In this document: positions 24,051 through 38,297 of the stretch, one piece after another
Numbering within the stretch: position 1 is the first letter of the stretch
How the letters are laid out: every line of letters starts with the position of its first letter
Assembly: GCF_949628265.1 (NCBI RefSeq)
Contig: NC_088786.1
Location: 16,120,001 to 16,184,000, forward strand
DNA: 64,000 nucleotides
Reading direction: 5' to 3'
Source: Cloeon dipterum
Taxonomy: Eukaryota > Arthropoda > Insecta > Ephemeroptera > Baetidae
The notes under the pieces: model-generated
Seen by the model: the letters and a program-made list of their open reading frames with translations, nothing else
Database searches by the model: none
What the model was told of the DNA's origin: nothing
Program-made: the position numbers and the translations under genes

Positions 24051-27000
24051 GAGCGCGAAATTGAATTTGACAATCCGATCAAGACGTTGGGATTTTGGCA
24101 GCAAGTACGCCGTCGAATTGGTGCTGACGCGCGCGCGTTTACTCTGGCGGCTGGCGTTGCTTCGTCAAAAATTCAATTAACTGGTCGGAATCATTTGCCC
24201 CAGCGGTGTTGCTGCTGATACATCAGAGGCAACACACGCGCCGGGCAAAAATTGTGATCGACTCCTGCTAACGTCTTGCTATTACCCCAGGGTCTTAAAA
24301 GCAGTTAGTTCCAACCCGTAGAAATAACATTAGTCTCTCTGCTCTTGCACACACAGAGCTCTGTTCATCCAATATTTAAATGCGAATTTTTAACTGCCGA
24401 GTGGGGAAAGCGACCGAAACTCGCGCTGAGTGAAAAGCGAAGGAGAGCGAGAGTGGAATAAGAGAGCAGCCCTTGACGGGAATTTCTCCTCGGCTGCATA
24501 ATTACAGGGCAGTGTCTGTTATTTTTGCGTTTGGCCCTCGTGCTGTGCCGCGGGGGTGCACACATATATATCGGCCGGGCGGGCGGGTGGGCGAGACACA
24601 CTCGGCGAGCCAAGTGAGCCGAGCGTGCGATAATTTGGAATTCTACCCCTGGGCACGGCAGGAATTTGTCTTTGAGAAAGTATCTGGCGGTTGATTTAAG
24701 AGTGCCGGCCATGCCTCGCATGCACAATGAAGGAATCAATCAAGTGCGCGAGCATTCATTACTCGCCGGTTAATAATGTCACAAAGCGGGGATGGTGATA
24801 AACGACCCTTTCGCCGCAGCGTCCTTTTCCACTCAATTGCTGCCGCGTGAGAGAACAAATCGACTCGAGATCCACTCCGTCGCAGGCACAGATAGAGATG
24901 CGCAAAGTGAAGATTTAATTAATTCCAAGATGCTATTGGTCCGCACCGAAAACAAACTAATTCTGGTAGTGCTCTCCTATAGCACATTCTATTTTAAATT
25001 TACTGTACCTGCTTGCTTCTTTGAATTTCGAAATTTTGAAAAATCATCTTGAAACCATCTAAAACCATAAAAAGCACCTAAATTTTCATTCAGAATTTGA
25101 AAATATCGTTTCAAACAACCTCAATTACAGGCTCAAGAAGCGTTTCATAGATATATAACAAATTTTTGCTAAAATATTCTACGAGTCAAACGAATCTTTG
25201 GTTTCACTTTAAAGAATTTTTACTAAATATGCAGAGCTATTAAGAAAATTTTCAATTATTTCCATAAAAAGAGACAAAAAATCTGTCATACCTGGCTATG
25301 TATACATCTACGCATAATATATCTTTTTTAAGTTTACTCTCCCTAATATCTCATGTTCTAAAAAGTGTATTTTTATACTACCCATTAACACGATTGATAT
25401 GGATGTGGTATCCACGTTCCGACATAGCTGTAAATTTTTAGGACGCATAATTAAATGATGTAAAATTTTGTCTGGTACTCATGGTGGATGAGCTCCGGGT
25501 GTGTGTTGAATGCATTGAAATTTATTTGCGCGCCAGAGTGTGTTATATTCGTCAAATCTCATGACAATTGCGCTCTTTTCCGAATTAATGACCGACGGCC
25601 GAGCGGTTCGCGCATTAACGAGTGAAATCATCAACATGGCGGGATTTTGTAGCGCTGCTGCATAATTCATGGCTGGAGCGCACTCGTTTCAATTACATTG
25701 GCCGCTTTTTCGCGCATTATGGAGAGCGAGGGAATATTTTTGCCGGCGCGGAATTACACTACAGCTGGTGTGCGGAGAATCTCAATTGTCATTTACAATG
25801 ATAATGAGTGCCACACCGGGCCTTCGTTTTAATCAAATTCGCAATCAAATATTCATAAAAGCCGAAAGTATATGTGCGGCGCGAGCGAGCGAGCGCACCG
25901 CGTTTGTACTGTTCTGGCCGTTCCGCTCAATTTATTGCCGCAATAAATTTCGCCCCCAGTGTGTTATTTAAATTCATAGCGAAAAATCAAGCCCCGATCT
26001 GATTCCACGTGACCCTAATTAACCTAGCGGCCTTTTTGTGATGCGCTAATTAAAATTTGATCCGCGCACGCTTTGCATACAATCACTGTCTCTTTTTATA
26101 ACGTGAAATGAGATTTTTCTGCCTGTATTGAAAACAGCAATGTTGACCTTTATATTAGTTCAACTTTGTTTATTGTTATGAGCCATGGAAGGTAACTTTG
26201 TCTCATTCTTTCCCACATCCAAAACCAAAATATAAAACAAATTGTTTTGAAAGAGAGTTTTGTTAAGTAATTCTTGTGGTCGTTTTTTTTTAATTTTCAG
26301 GTTTGAAGTTGATTACAACAAAATGGTGCTGATTGAAAATCGCCTAAATCAGCTCAAGGAATGGTTGGTTTTATTTTAATTAGCAAACTCGTCTCAGCTG
26401 GCGAGGTTCAGACCAGAAAAGGACCACTATTCATGTTGCCTCCACACTGAGGTCTTTTATTGAGATTCCAAGCATTCAGAAAAGGTGCAAATAATATGCA
26501 AGTAGCGAATTGGAATGCTTTTGCATTCCTCTAAAATCAAAATAGACTCGTCATTGCAATGCAAAAGAGTGCGAAACTTATTGTTAGGTGTTCAGCCCGA
26601 CGAGTTTAGCCCCTTGCATCGCTCATTAACGCGAGAAATCGACAAAGAAATAGATTTGGCCAATATATTGTGTTAATTTATCTTTTTTCCCTAGACTTTA
26701 ACTAAATTGAAATACTTAAGTTAGTAAAACTGTGAAGCTTTTCCATTTGGGCAATTTGTTCGTCACAAATGTAGTGCAGGTTGCATACTTAAAATTTACG
26801 CACAATAAGGTGTTTTTGTTTGCAAATAAATCGGGGGGCTTTAAGATTTTGTTGTTTTTTCTTACAAAAAAAGAAAATAAAATTAAAATAAATAAATAAA
26901 TAAACAGCAGAATTTTAAGGCTTGTTTGTAAGTTTAGGTTTTTGAACAAATTTAGTGATCATCAAAACAAATATTTTGGCTGTGCAGCATCTACTTGATT

Positions 27001-28250
27001 GAAAAATCAATCAATTTCGTGATTATGACGGTATTTTAAACACTACCTCAATAACACCTTAATATTTTGACTCAAAATCCTTTCAAATCATTTTAAAAAC
27101 CTAAAAAATCTGCTAGAGAACATTCTAATCTGCCTCTTACTCTGGTTTAATCATGCAGTAATTGTTTTACAAACGCAAGGAGTGAAATGCTGGTTCATTA
27201 GTTGTGCGAAGCCGTGGAAGAATGCTCGAAGTGGAATTTCATTCGCAATCAGAAGAAAGTGGCTCTTACCGCTCGTATAAATTGTAATCAGTTAGAAATG
27301 TGTCTGGGGAAGAGGCGCGCGACTGCGACTTTCCCTCTCCATCTGCATAATTTGGATTTTCCTCCTCAATCTAATCCCACTTTTTACATCTCGCATTCGG
27401 CACCTCGGTGCGCACCGTGAGAGCTGGCGGGCGAGCAATATAAAGCTCCCAGCAGCCACTGGCTGCGCGCATCACTCGGAATTGAACCGGATGGCTGCAC
27501 TGCTACTTTTGCCATTCTGTGAAATTGAAGCTTTTTGCCGGTGGCGGGCGCAAAAGTATGCAAGCAGCAAGCAGCCAGCTATAGCGAGCGAGCGAGAGAT
27601 GAGATAAGGTCTGCGCGCATAAGGGCGGCGGAGGGCGTATTTAAGTCATAAAAACATAACCAAGCGTATGGGACGGTAGCAGGTAGTCTAATATCACATG
27701 ATGCTGCCACTTTGTTCCTCTGCGAGAGCAAAAAGTATACACGCGGACGGGCTCTCTACAGCAAGCGAGCAGGGAGGAAAAAGTTGGTCCGTCGGCCAGG
27801 TATAATACACAGCAGCAACACGCGCGCGGCAAACCGTGTTGTTTGCTAAACTTGTGCGAGTGTAGCGGCGCAGGAAAAAACCTATTAACTTAACTCTACA
27901 GTAATAATGCGAGCAGCTTCTTTCATAACAATATTTGCATGCGCGCGAGCCCTTAAAACTTTATTGTTTGCGAAATATGAACGTGCATGTAGATAAAAAT
28001 GTATATGCAAAAGAGGCAGACGAGAAGAGAAACACACGCTCTCCTCCGCCCTCAAACCCGCTCTCTGCTCGCTTCAACTTTGCAAATGTGTATGCATAAT
28101 CTGTCTAGCATTATGGCCTTTGAGAATACTCGGGTTAGAGCGGAGAAGAGCAGCGAGAGGCCGCCTCGAGGTTTTTGTTGCCGAGCGCAGCTACCGAGAA
28201 ATTGATTTCAATTTGCCTTGCTTGCGTCAAATGTAAACTCTCCTGCATCC
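24050..28250. other. Gene-poor block with GC-rich islands (24-28 kb)
   Basis: GC-rich patches at about 24110-24900, 25480-26060 and 27290-28200 alternate with AT-rich DNA. The patches carry GAGAG runs, GCGCGC runs and AATTA/TAAT motifs. I see no splice-linked exons. They look like regulatory elements, by inference only. Confidence 0.45.
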
Positions 28251-31200
28251 ATTATTGTTTTTTGAAGATTGCACAGAACTTGCCATTGAGGGTTGAATAA
28301 AAGATTTTATTGATGTAGGAATTGATCACAGAGAAGAGAGGTGTTCTCTTTTCCGATCGGTTTGAAATTAATTTTGATGTACTTTACTGAAAATTTAATA
28401 TTGTTTTTGTGTGTGTAATTATTTATGTTTCTGTTGAGTTGAGAAATTGAGAGATTAAGTTTCGAGACCATTTTCCGAAAAATATTATATAATTATTTAA
28501 TCGAGCTATAAATGAAGTTTATAGAATCCTCACATTTTCCTCTTAAAAAATAGCTTAAGAACCGATGAATGTTTGGCTTTTGAATTTTTAGAAGAGGAAT
28601 TAAAGCCGCTGGTGAGTGACAGATTTTCACAAGATTTATTTCCCTGTCATTCTTCCACATTGAGCTCAAAAATTTGTTCCTCCAATCTCCCAGTTGTTTC
28701 CAATCCCCTTCGTGTTTAAAGTAACCAATAAATGGCGCCAGCGGTTACTTCAGATTTTAAGGAACTTCCGCTACGATTTAAGACTCAATCCTACTGCTTT
28801 TTGCATTTTGCTCTTAAAATTTATTACTTTTGATGTGCTAAAAAAAAATTGCAGTCCAGCCAGTCACCATAGAAACGCCGGGAAAGTTTTTTTTACAAAT
28901 GTTATTCACGTTTATACGGCGATTGGTAGAACCGATTTTGGTTTCCAGCGCTTCAAAAGAAACAATTTTAAGGGCTGAATTCACAGTAGCAGGAATGAGT
29001 GCTAAATCACAACGGAAGGGCCTTAAAATATGAATTATACGGTGGCGCCATCTGTTGATCTTCCCAAAATTGTGAATTTGCGCTTTTGCTTCCGCTTGAT
29101 CTTATTTCAAAACACCTGGAAGCCTTTTTTAGGTTGGGTTAGGTCGAATTAGAAACTTCCAAAATCTGACCAAAGATTGCATTCATCATAACGATTTTTA
29201 AGTTTCAATCAAAGCGGAACATTAAAATTTTTGCAACAGAATCCCGAACTGTCTTATGTTTAATGCTGCAACAAAATAAATTGACGGCGGCGGCTGTTAA
29301 TCTTCCCGCCCCTTTCAAAACTCCGGGCTTGAGCGGAATGGAATAAAAGCTAATTTCGGCAAAAACGTGGAACTTGGCCGGACACAGGAGCTTTGTAATA
29401 TGCTAACGAGAGAGTGCAGAACAGACGAGAATAATATACCCTCTATATCCAGTCTCTTTCTCTCGCCACAATGGCGGCTTAAAACAACAGCAAGAACTGC
29501 CCTCAAGACGCTAATTGAAAGCGCTAAGCTGAGCACTCATCACCATATTATAAACTCAGGAGCCTAATTACATCTTATAGCAGAGTAGAGAGCGAGCGAG
29601 CGAGCTGGTTGGCAGGGCGGCGGCGGGTGTATTAAGTTTGCAGAGAGCCGACCACCGCCATAAAGGAAGCGCGCGCGCGAGTGCCGAGAAAAAGGATTTT
29701 TAACTGCTCGAGCTATGCAAATGTTTTTTCACGGAGAGCGCAGCTCCGACCGACAAGGAGGGACAAAAAGAATTAGTATTGCGCTTCTCTCTCGCTCTCG
29801 GTACTTTTATTTTCTTGTCGTCGCGCGGCAAATTGCAGTTGTTGTTTTGTCGGCGCTCTGTGCCGCTCGCTTCTTCCCCTAATCATTAGTTTTTGCTTTC
29901 CGCCCCGCAGCTCTCGCCAGCAAGGATTAAACAGTTTTTAGAGCGACTTGAGTGTGCAGAGATAAAAGGCAGCGCGGCGTGTAAGCGCTGGAGAAAAAGT
30001 TGATTACGAAAGATAGTCTGGCGTCTGGCTTTGTTCCGGAGAGAAAGAGAGGAGCGAAAGAAATTTTCATTATATGTGCACTTCTAAACGTGTAGCAAGG
30101 ATAATCCTGGCGAATTATTAATGCACTAGCCTGCTTCCATATGTACTTGATTCGGCTTCCTCTCTTTGAGAGTATTTCTTGAACAAGAACAATGTTAAAA
30201 TCCTGAAATCCAGTTTGGTATTGCAATTCCACATACATTTTTTGCCTTTATAAAAAATAAATTATACACAAAATTCCTTATCGGTGTACTGTTTCATTTT
30301 ATTTTCTACAATTCTAGATAACAATAATTTCATGTCCCAACCAAGATGAATATGAAAATATCTTCAGATCGATTAAATTATAAATTAGCCTAAGAATGTT
30401 TTCTGGCCGACAAAAAGTAAAAAATGTCCAGGTCGGAATATGCGAAAAATTATTAATTTTACTAGTTCCATATTAATAATAAACAATGCTGATTTTCGCA
30501 AAATAATACGAGACAGTATTTTCATCTCAGAAAATTATCGAGAAAAATAGCAAAAAAGGACAAAATTATCAGGAAAATACCCAAAATTATTAAGGACACA
30601 CTCTGCGACTTTTTCCATCGCAATCACTACTTTTTCGAGTTTTTTTTTATTCGCCAAAAAGGCAGAGATCATGCACTCAGTGCCGAAATTGGTTCTCTGC
30701 TAAAATCGAGCCTTGGCGTGGATTGCCACTTGAAGTGGCTCACAAGTATTTGGACAAGCAGACACAAGGGGTGGCAGCGCAGTGGAGGAGGAATATTCAA
30801 TTTTCCCTCACAATTTGATCGGGCAACACTCGTCGTCTAACAGAGAGAGCAGAGCAGAGCCAGGCCGGGGGATAACGACAATCCATTTGCAGGTGCTGGG
30901 AATAACTTTGCATCTCTGCTTGCCGATCGAGGCAGAGTGGCAGGCTCGACGGCAGAGCAGGTGCCAGAGCGCCTTCCTCCCGGGAATTGGTTTGTGATAT
31001 GCAATTCTGCCGAATATGCCAATCCATAAAGATAGAGGCAAGTTGCTCCAGCCACGCGATCATCTCATCAGCGGCTTCGTAAACAGAGCCCGTCCGCCCG
31101 CCCTTTTATAGCGCTGCCAATCGAGCGTTCGTATTTATCAGTTGTATTTTTGACAATGCATAAAACCAACAGCGAGAGCGAGGCAGTTTTGGCAAAACAC

Positions 31201-31908
31201 CAGTCGATTGTTCGCAGGTTGGACGATCTCTCCGCAGGGAGTAGAGTCAGGAGATTGGCGCAGAGGAGAGGGCGAGGATGAATTTTAATCATAAAAATTC
31301 ATGAGCAGCCGCGCGTCACGGCTTGAATTAAATCGTTAAATTTCCCCGAACGTAGCTCCTGTAATGCGGGAAGAGGCGGCGAATTAAGAATTCGTGCGAA
31401 TGTGCGTACGCGACGAAAATCAAATTTGCAGTGTTTGGTCTGAAGTAAGCCAGACCCGCGGAGCACGTTTTCCGCGAGTGGAGTGGTCGAGGCGGCGGCA
31501 CAAAAAACTGATGCCGACCGCCGAGCTGAATGAAGACAGAAAACCCGGACGCGAGTTTTTGCGCACGGAAAGAGGGATTAGCAAAGAAGATGGAAGTCAG
31601 CTCTTGCCGCATTAATGCACGAATGAATAATCCGGCGGTGCTGGCTCACGCCTAGTGTTGGATTCTCTTGAGTTTTTTTCGCCCTCGCCTCCATCAGCGG
31701 CGGTAGCAAGGCATTGCTGAAAATAGCTTTTTTGTGTTTATGAGTCGGGTTCATTATTCATAATATGCGCGAATTCCGAGAGGAGCAAGAACTTTGCCGC
31801 TTTCTCCCGCTGCCGCTGCTGGGGAATATACACAAATCCGCATCATGGCTCCATTGAGGGTCACAATGAATAATAAATAAGAAACAAGGCGGGACCACCA
31901 GCGCCGTT

Positions 31909-31910
<2 letters not shown>
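28250..31910. other. Gene-poor block (28-32 kb), CTCF-like site included
   Basis: AT-rich to about 29280, then GC-rich patches at 29280-29930 and 30660-31900 with many GAGCGAGCGAG runs. A CTCF-like sequence lies at 29045-29058. No gene is recognised. Confidence 0.45.
29045..29058 (-). promoter_or_regulatory. CTCF-like binding site
   Basis: The minus strand reads TCAACAGATGGCGC, followed by CACC. This fits the general CTCF core (CCASYAGRKGGCRS) at 12 of 14 positions by hand. A single motif match is weak evidence of binding. Confidence 0.35.
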
Positions 31911-31970
<60 letters not shown>

Positions 31971-31978
31971 TCGCTCTC
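31911..31978 (+). repeat. (CT)n microsatellite
   Basis: Uninterrupted CT repeat to about 31962, then imperfect CT/TTC sequence to 31978. Confidence 0.97.
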
Positions 31979-34900
31979 ATCTCGTGAGAGAGCTTTTCTT
32001 CCTAGGCGAATGAGGCACTATACTCGATAAAATGGAAATCATTCACATTTAATGCCACTGCATAGAATTCAATCTTCTCGTGGAATTTCTTCACGACGAG
32101 TTGCGAATCGATGAGTGGATGGTAAGACTTTCAGCGCAGTTTCAGATTGATAATACAGGAAGTTGATTTATAATTAAATGGAATCATACATATTTACCTT
32201 GATATATACATATATTTTTTCTAACATTGCGGTTACAAACTCAAATTTTCCTTGGCTGCTGAGTGAAAAAGTATACCGAAATTACTATCTGACAGTCCTT
32301 AAGCTTGAAGAAATTATTTTGTCTTATGAGAGTGTAGTAATTCCAATTTTCGTGCCCGAAATAAAAAGAAGTAACAAATAGGATACCTTGATATAACGGG
32401 AGCCTTAAATCAAAACTTGATATTCGCCCAATTTGACCGACACGACACTCAAAGAGCAACACCACTTGGAGCAGGGAATTTCAAAAGTGCCATTCTGCGT
32501 CCGGCGCTGCAGAAGCAAGGGACTTGTATTTTTTGCAGCCCGCGTACTTATCATTCATTCTGTGCATGCAGTAATGAGAGCCGCGCTGAAAAAGTGCTGC
32601 AGTGGACAAAAAGCGGCGGCGCTGTTGAAATCAATTAAGAGCTACATGAGCCCAGCGGCGTGCACAGAGGTCATCAGAATTAATCTCGCTCGCAAAAAAC
32701 GAGATCTCTGCTGAAATGCCCCGTTTGTGCGAGCAGAGAGCGAAGCAGCGCGAGGGAGCGAGCGCGCGCGCGAGCCACAGTCTAGGTGCAGGGCAAAAAA
32801 TCGAGGGCGTCATCACACCGTGTGGATTCTCGTCATCATCATCATCAGGGCTTTCTGGTTTTATGGCTCACGAGATTAAATTTGTAATGTAACTCTGCAA
32901 AAAAGCCACCAGCGTGAAACTGCCGACCGGCGATGGATGTCTTTGTTAATGAAATATATAGCTGGACCGGCTTTTTGCTCAATTTTACGCCGCCTCGGTC
33001 AGCGTGTGCCAAATCCCGCAGCGGCAAAATCTATTCGATGCGATTTTTGCGATTTGGCTTCAAAAAGAAAAGAGGATTAGCTCGACTTTTTGCGCGCTAT
33101 TTTCAAATTACAAGGGCGCGGAAGCAAAAAAGGGGCGATTTGGTAATCTGTAAAAAGTGGATTTGCGAGAAAGCACGTTCTAATAAAAGGTCCGGGAGCT
33201 TTCTGACCAGACACGCAGGCAGGAATAATACAAAAAAGAACAAGCAGTACGTGCTCTTTCTGTTTTCCACGTTGGATGAGGCCTTGATTTTTACGATTTC
33301 GATCGAGATCAAAGCCGGAACCGGGCAGCGCCGGGCAAAAGGAAGAGCGGCGGCCGGGGCATTATCGCGAATTGAATCATTTCTCAGCAGGCGGCAATAT
33401 TTTTGTGCCTGCATGGAAGAGAAAAAGCTTTGCCACGGCGCCTCTGGGGAACGAGAGCGGCAGTGACCAGTGGCCAGCGTGTAGAGGGGCCGCGCTCGCC
33501 GATGACTGCCACCGCCCCTCGGGCCACGAGGGTGCGTCCGGCGCGCGCCCGCCGATTGTCTTTCCTCAGCGCGCGGGCCGCTTGATAAACCGTCGACAGA
33601 TTCTTACAGCTCGTAAATTTATAAAGAGCATCAAACGATAAAAGGATGATGACGGCAAGAAGATTTGTGGAGATTACTGCGGCCCTCGATGGCCCGTCCG
33701 CACTGCTCTCTCGCGTTTATTATTTCCGCAGCGAACATCGGCGATAAATCTCCTTCGGTAATTGAATGTTTAATGATGGCTATTGTGCCATTTATTATTT
33801 ACCTCACCAAGAATCAATATTTTATGCGCATAGCAAAGCTGTTTATGAGATTAACTTTCATCACCAGCCTTGAGTGATGTAAATCAGGAATCCTCCTGCA
33901 TTTTATTTCATCATCTCGTCCCCTCGAAATCTAGTGCAAACGAATGCAAAATGTGTGCTCTACACACAATTCAATAGTTCTACTGATTTTATAATGCTGT
34001 AACGAGTAATTGTAATCACTCGTTGAATTTCTAGTATGACTGTTATGTTTCGCCATCTAAGGGATATATTTGGAAATATTTGTAATTCACTATTGATAAT
34101 GTTTGTGAGCCGGCAAAAACGAATGCTCAAGCCTGGCATTAGGAGTGCGTGTCTGGCCGAGTGCAGCACGTAGCTCGTTGAAGGTGGAATGGCCACGACG
34201 GGCCATGTCCACGAATGACGCACGCTTTGATGCGGATCTGCGTACCTTTGTAATTTGAACTGATGTTCAAATCAATTTTTATGAGTATATTCTTCATGTG
34301 AATTTGTTCCCAAACTATTGTTATTCCTTTGTCAATTGTAAATTTACTATGGCGAACTGTATGTTTATAACGGCAACCTGGCCGATAGGCTGTAGCGTGG
34401 ACACGGACCAGCTACTAAACTTGTAATTGAAGGACGAACCAATCGGAAGTTAATGCTCCAGTCGGATTTGCACGAAGATGAGATTAGCTCCATTGAAGAT
34501 CGTCGATTAAAGACCCAAATTGTATATTTGTTGAGTATGATTGTAAATGACTAACCATGAACTGAAATTTATAATTTAATTGCCACACGTCATTTAGAAT
34601 GAAATCTGACGGTTTTTGATTGATTTTAATCAAAACAATCAGTTTATTTCTCCTCCCGCCCCAATGAAACTTCTATTCGTGACGACGCCTACGCCCACAA
34701 GCGAACAAAATCAGGTAAATGGAAGGCTGACAAATTGAAAATTTTAAAATAAATTTAATATTACACGCTCTCGCAATGTCCAACTGGTTTGGCCCTGCAG
34801 CCCTTATCAGCAGTATCTTAATTCCAAAACAAAATTCATATTAAGCTAAAGTATTAGCTGCTGAGAACATTTAAAGGCTTATTATGGTAAATTTGTTCGC

Positions 34901-37740
34901 GCGTTTTCTAAACAGTTTTAAAATCTGTCCTGCAATAGCAAATATATTCTTACCAGTTTAGTTTTCTGTAATTAATTTCGATAGAAATCTGTATATCAAT
35001 AATTTAATAATTTAAAATTCTAATATATCCAAAATTAATTATTTTAGGTATTGAAATGAACATATCAAGTCTTTTTCTGAATTTTTGAATATCCACACAA
35101 ATCTATGAGCATATTGTTTTGTGATTCATAGAAACAGCCGTAAATTTCTTTATTATTACACCTGAAACTCAGCGATTATTTTAAAGTTGATCAAACCACA
35201 CTTTTAATCACCAGTCAGTTGTTCTACCTCGAGAAAAGTCTGGAAAATCCTTCATTTAAATTTCTGGCCCTCGCTAGCTGGCGTTTTTGGTAAATCAAAA
35301 ATCAGTCCTGGCTCAATTTGCGCGAATGAAAACATTATTTATGAATGTGGAACACCTCAGAAACACACCTTGGTGTGCGGTGTTGGCTCTCTCTCTGCGG
35401 TGGAAATCTTGGCTCGCGGTGAAAATGAGTGCGTGCGTTAGACCAAATCCCGGAGGGGACCGGTGGCGCGTAGCACAAACTCGCTCGGCTGGCTGCTGGC
35501 GGCAAACAAAAAGCCATAGCGGACGGGAAATCAGCACAGGAAAAGAGAAAAGAGAGCTGCTGGCGTCGAGCCGAGGGAATTGCGTGGAAATCAAGCCTCG
35601 GCGCGGCGAAAATTTGCGCCTAGATTGCATGCAGGCTATCGATTTTGGGGCGGCCGCGCGCTGCTGCTGCGGCTGCACACTGTGTTTTGCGCTCATTTGC
35701 AGACTAAATCTCCTACTATGAATGTGTCAAGTTGGTATGCGAGTCTCAGTATTTATGGACTCACTAAAGTATGTAATAATCTGGAGCGAGCGGGCGGACG
35801 GCGAGGGCCGTGCAACTAACTGTGTGCCAGCCCGGCAGGCTCCCATAAAGAGCAGTATAAAGAGCAGGCGCTGTCAGGAATGCCCGATTTAATTTCGTGG
35901 ACTGATTTGCAGCAGTTAATCTCCTTTCGCCTCCCTCGCAGCGCCGTTCTAACTGGCTTCATAGAGCTAGTGATTAATGAGCTGCACATTCCACGCGCCG
36001 CCGGCTCAAAAATGCATAACACAAGTCTGGGCCTAAATGAAATTAAATTCTATAGGTTTCGCCCTGCGCGCCCCTTCGTCGATATTTCATCTGCAAAAGC
36101 AAAATTTCCCTACCCTGGACTTTTAATAATTGACGCGCACGCGAAAACACGTCGCGACTGCTTTATTCGATTTTTAAAAGTCGACTCGGACCGCACGTCC
36201 GATTCGGCCCGTCAGGAAAAATCATCTAATAATCATGGATGACGCATTAAATATGGTAAAAGCCCGAGGGGAAAGCAAACCGTAAAGCTGCAGAAGGGAT
36301 GAAACGTCCACTTGGACACGCCGTGCGTCGTAATTCATAATATTTTTGAGTGTTTTTGGCCGCGCATCAAATATTCAAAAACGCAAAAGCACTCGGCAGA
36401 TCAATACGTTTTTTGAGGAGTTGGTCCAAATAGATTTATATTGATGGACATCGTAAAATATGGTCGCTTTGGCATATAAAAGCGTACGTTCGCGGCCAGC
36501 GAGCGGCAGACGACGACGATCTCTTGTAACTGATCCCAAGATAGTGTTCCTAACACGTAAATGTATAAACGAATGAAATACTAGACTATAAAAATGTATG
36601 CTATGCCCGATACACACACTCTCTCATACGTGTCCGAGAGTGTCCCCGGAGACGCTCTAAAACACCAAATGTGTCCTCTGCTCTTTCTAAACTCGGCGCG
36701 CGATCACGTTTTACATTATGATAGCTTCAATAATATTGAGTTACCCACCGCTCCTGCATGGAAAATTTTACACGAAGTCGCTGAGGCTTTCCTCTCAGTC
36801 AGATTAGGGCAAGAAGAGCACGATTTGGACAAATTTCAAAACTCTTGGTCTTGGGAAAACTCATACTTTTAACGAATTTTGCTATCAGATCTTCATGATA
36901 ATATGTAATATTTAGAGTGCTTTTCCATTCATTTCATTATTTTTTTTATTATTTTTTTTGTACATTTATTCTCACAATTAGTCATAGTCACATTTGCAAC
37001 ACAGTCAAGGTTTAAATCAAAAGCATGTGAGAAAGAGAAAAACAAGTTAACCAAGATATATTCTGTTTAGGAAGACAAACTCGTGCGAGCCCAAGAGAGA
37101 AATATGCGAAGATTTTGCGATTCTAGTTGTTTACCAGCCACGAAATGAACTCTCGTAAACTTTGGCTTAAAAAAATCTGTTTTGGTGATGGATTTTGACC
37201 TTTTTCATCATTCTCTAATTCTATGCTGTCTAAAAATATTCTAAAAAGGAAACAAAATAGATAAAGTTAAGGTTGAAACATTATTATTAATAGTTTATTA
37301 AACGCAAAATATGCGTGCAACACTCTACATCTATATAAAGGTTGAAATTCGTTTAAAAAAAAAGAAATTCGTTTTACAGGTTTTTTAAATCGTGTCCTTT
37401 TTGCAATTTAGTTACCTTTGTTTTTGCGTGCTAAAACGAATTATTTGGTTTTGGATGGAATTCCAAGACACATAATTATTTGTATGAGCTTCTGTATCAA
37501 ATGCATATTTTTAAAAATAACATTTAACCATACATAAAATATTATGCCAAAATCTAGAAATAAGTAAAATGAAGACGTAAAAGCAGTAAGTTTTTTTTAT
37601 TTCTATGCGAATTGCACGCGCGTGCCTTATCAAAAGTACCAAAAATATTGCGAATTGTGTCTGAAAAGTAACCTAACCAACATTTTGAGGGCTAATCGAT
37701 TATTTCTTAACGAGACTGTCCAAAAAATGACCATCTAATC
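31979..37740. other. Gene-poor block (32-37.7 kb)
   Basis: GC-rich patches at about 32420-33650 and 35280-36300, AT-rich elsewhere. Open frames in the patches (for example 32933-33466 and 35287-35721, both plus) are rich in Arg, Cys and Ala, have no domain I recognise and overlap open frames on the other strand. I take them as composition effects. Confidence 0.5.
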
Positions 37741-37921
37741 CGTCTACCGTTTACAAATTAACCTCCGTGCTTGCACACCACACCACACAGCCCTTTGGGA
37801 AAGAAATTTTTAATCAATTTGGAAATGCGTGCAAAAGTGACAATCGACGTGCGCGCATTATCTTTGGCCGCGCGCAGGGCGTGCCAAAAGGGCAAACGCT
37901 TGTTGAGCGGCAGGTCGTCAT

Positions 37922-37947
37922 CACACACACACACACACACACACACA
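37922..37947 (+). repeat. (CA)n microsatellite
   Basis: Thirteen CA units. Confidence 0.97.
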
Positions 37948-38201
37948 TCCGCGAGCATGCGGACACGCTCTTGAAATAATAACAATAATAATCGTCGCAC
38001 GCGGCTTAATTATTGTAGCACCGCAGGGTGTAATGCGGCATAACGGCCGGCGCGCACTTGAAAGCACACCGTCACATTGCCTATTCACTTTATTCGCGGC
38101 GGCTTTAGCGCCGTCGATAACAATTAAACAGCAAATACATCTCGGTGAATGGCTGATTGTATTTTATATCGGGGCATTATGTATCAAAGCCAGTTGCCTT
38201 G

Positions 38202-38203
<2 letters not shown>

Positions 38204-38294
<91 letters not shown>
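38204..38294 (+). repeat. (CT)n microsatellite, 91 bp
   Basis: Perfect CT repeat over 91 bases. It creates long Ser-Leu and Arg-Glu dipeptide open frames on both strands, which are not genes. Confidence 0.98.

Positions 38295-38297
<3 letters not shown>

Noticed and set aside
29130-29145. GGTTGGGTTAGG as insect telomere repeat (TTAGG)
   Set aside because: Only one or two imperfect units inside an internal region; no array.
35287-35721. 144-residue plus-strand open frame
   Set aside because: Open on the opposite strand as well, Arg/Cys-rich, no domain, no splice context.
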